Origin: Sphingomonadales bacterium
GTDB lineage: Bacteria > Pseudomonadota > Alphaproteobacteria > Sphingomonadales > Sphingomonadaceae
Reading direction: 5' to 3'
NCBI GenBank assembly: GCA_025360285.1
Contig: JANYCM010000013.1
Location: 1-6,944 of the forward strand
DNA: 6,944 nt
Shown here: piece by piece, positions 6,940-6,944 of the stretch
Layout: each line of letters opens with the position of its first letter
Position numbering within the stretch: position 1 is the stretch's first letter
Notes under the pieces: generated by a model
Database searches by the model: none
What the model saw: only the letters and a program-made list of their open reading frames with translations
What the model was told of the DNA's origin: nothing
Made by a program: the position numbers and the translations under genes

Positions 6940-6944
6940 GGGAT

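Overview
The window is compact, GC-rich chromosomal DNA. Six coding regions are complete and one runs off the left edge. GC-ending codons, the pair type III pantothenate kinase (coaX) followed by RNase J (rnj), and a small DUF1467 membrane protein directly after rnj all point to an alphaproteobacterium, most likely a sphingomonad or relative. I see no tRNA, rRNA, CRISPR array, insertion sequence or phage gene. Almost all of it codes; the only real gap is the stretch between the first two divergent genes.

Left to right: (1) positions 1-509, minus strand, hold the N-terminal part of a gene leaving the window. It looks like a degenerate nucleotidyltransferase domain, and it may be the front half of a larger lipid-headgroup enzyme. 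(2) From about 594 to 4205, plus strand, lies a tight three-gene cluster: a CDP-alcohol phosphatidyltransferase with an intact catalytic motif, a 705-residue two-pass membrane protein with a very long Ala-rich coiled coil and a distinct C-terminal domain, and a TrpF-like (phosphoribosylanthranilate isomerase family) TIM barrel. The first two overlap by 4 bases (ATGA) and the last two are 1 base apart, so they are probably co-transcribed and translationally coupled. (3) From 6939 down to 4190, minus strand, lies coaX - rnj - DUF1467. coaX and rnj overlap by 4 bases, and rnj and DUF1467 are 6 bases apart. The two operons converge, and their last genes overlap by 16 bases.

The right-hand operon is housekeeping: the first step of coenzyme A synthesis, an RNase for mRNA decay and rRNA maturation, and a conserved small membrane protein. 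The left-hand cluster is the part with unexplained biology. A lipid-headgroup transferase is linked to an uncharacterised membrane coiled-coil protein and to a TrpF paralogue. The paralogue keeps the catalytic Cys and Asp but has lost the usual substrate-carboxylate Arg motif, so it is unlikely to be the tryptophan-pathway enzyme. No complete new system can be demonstrated from sequence alone; this cluster is the best candidate for one.
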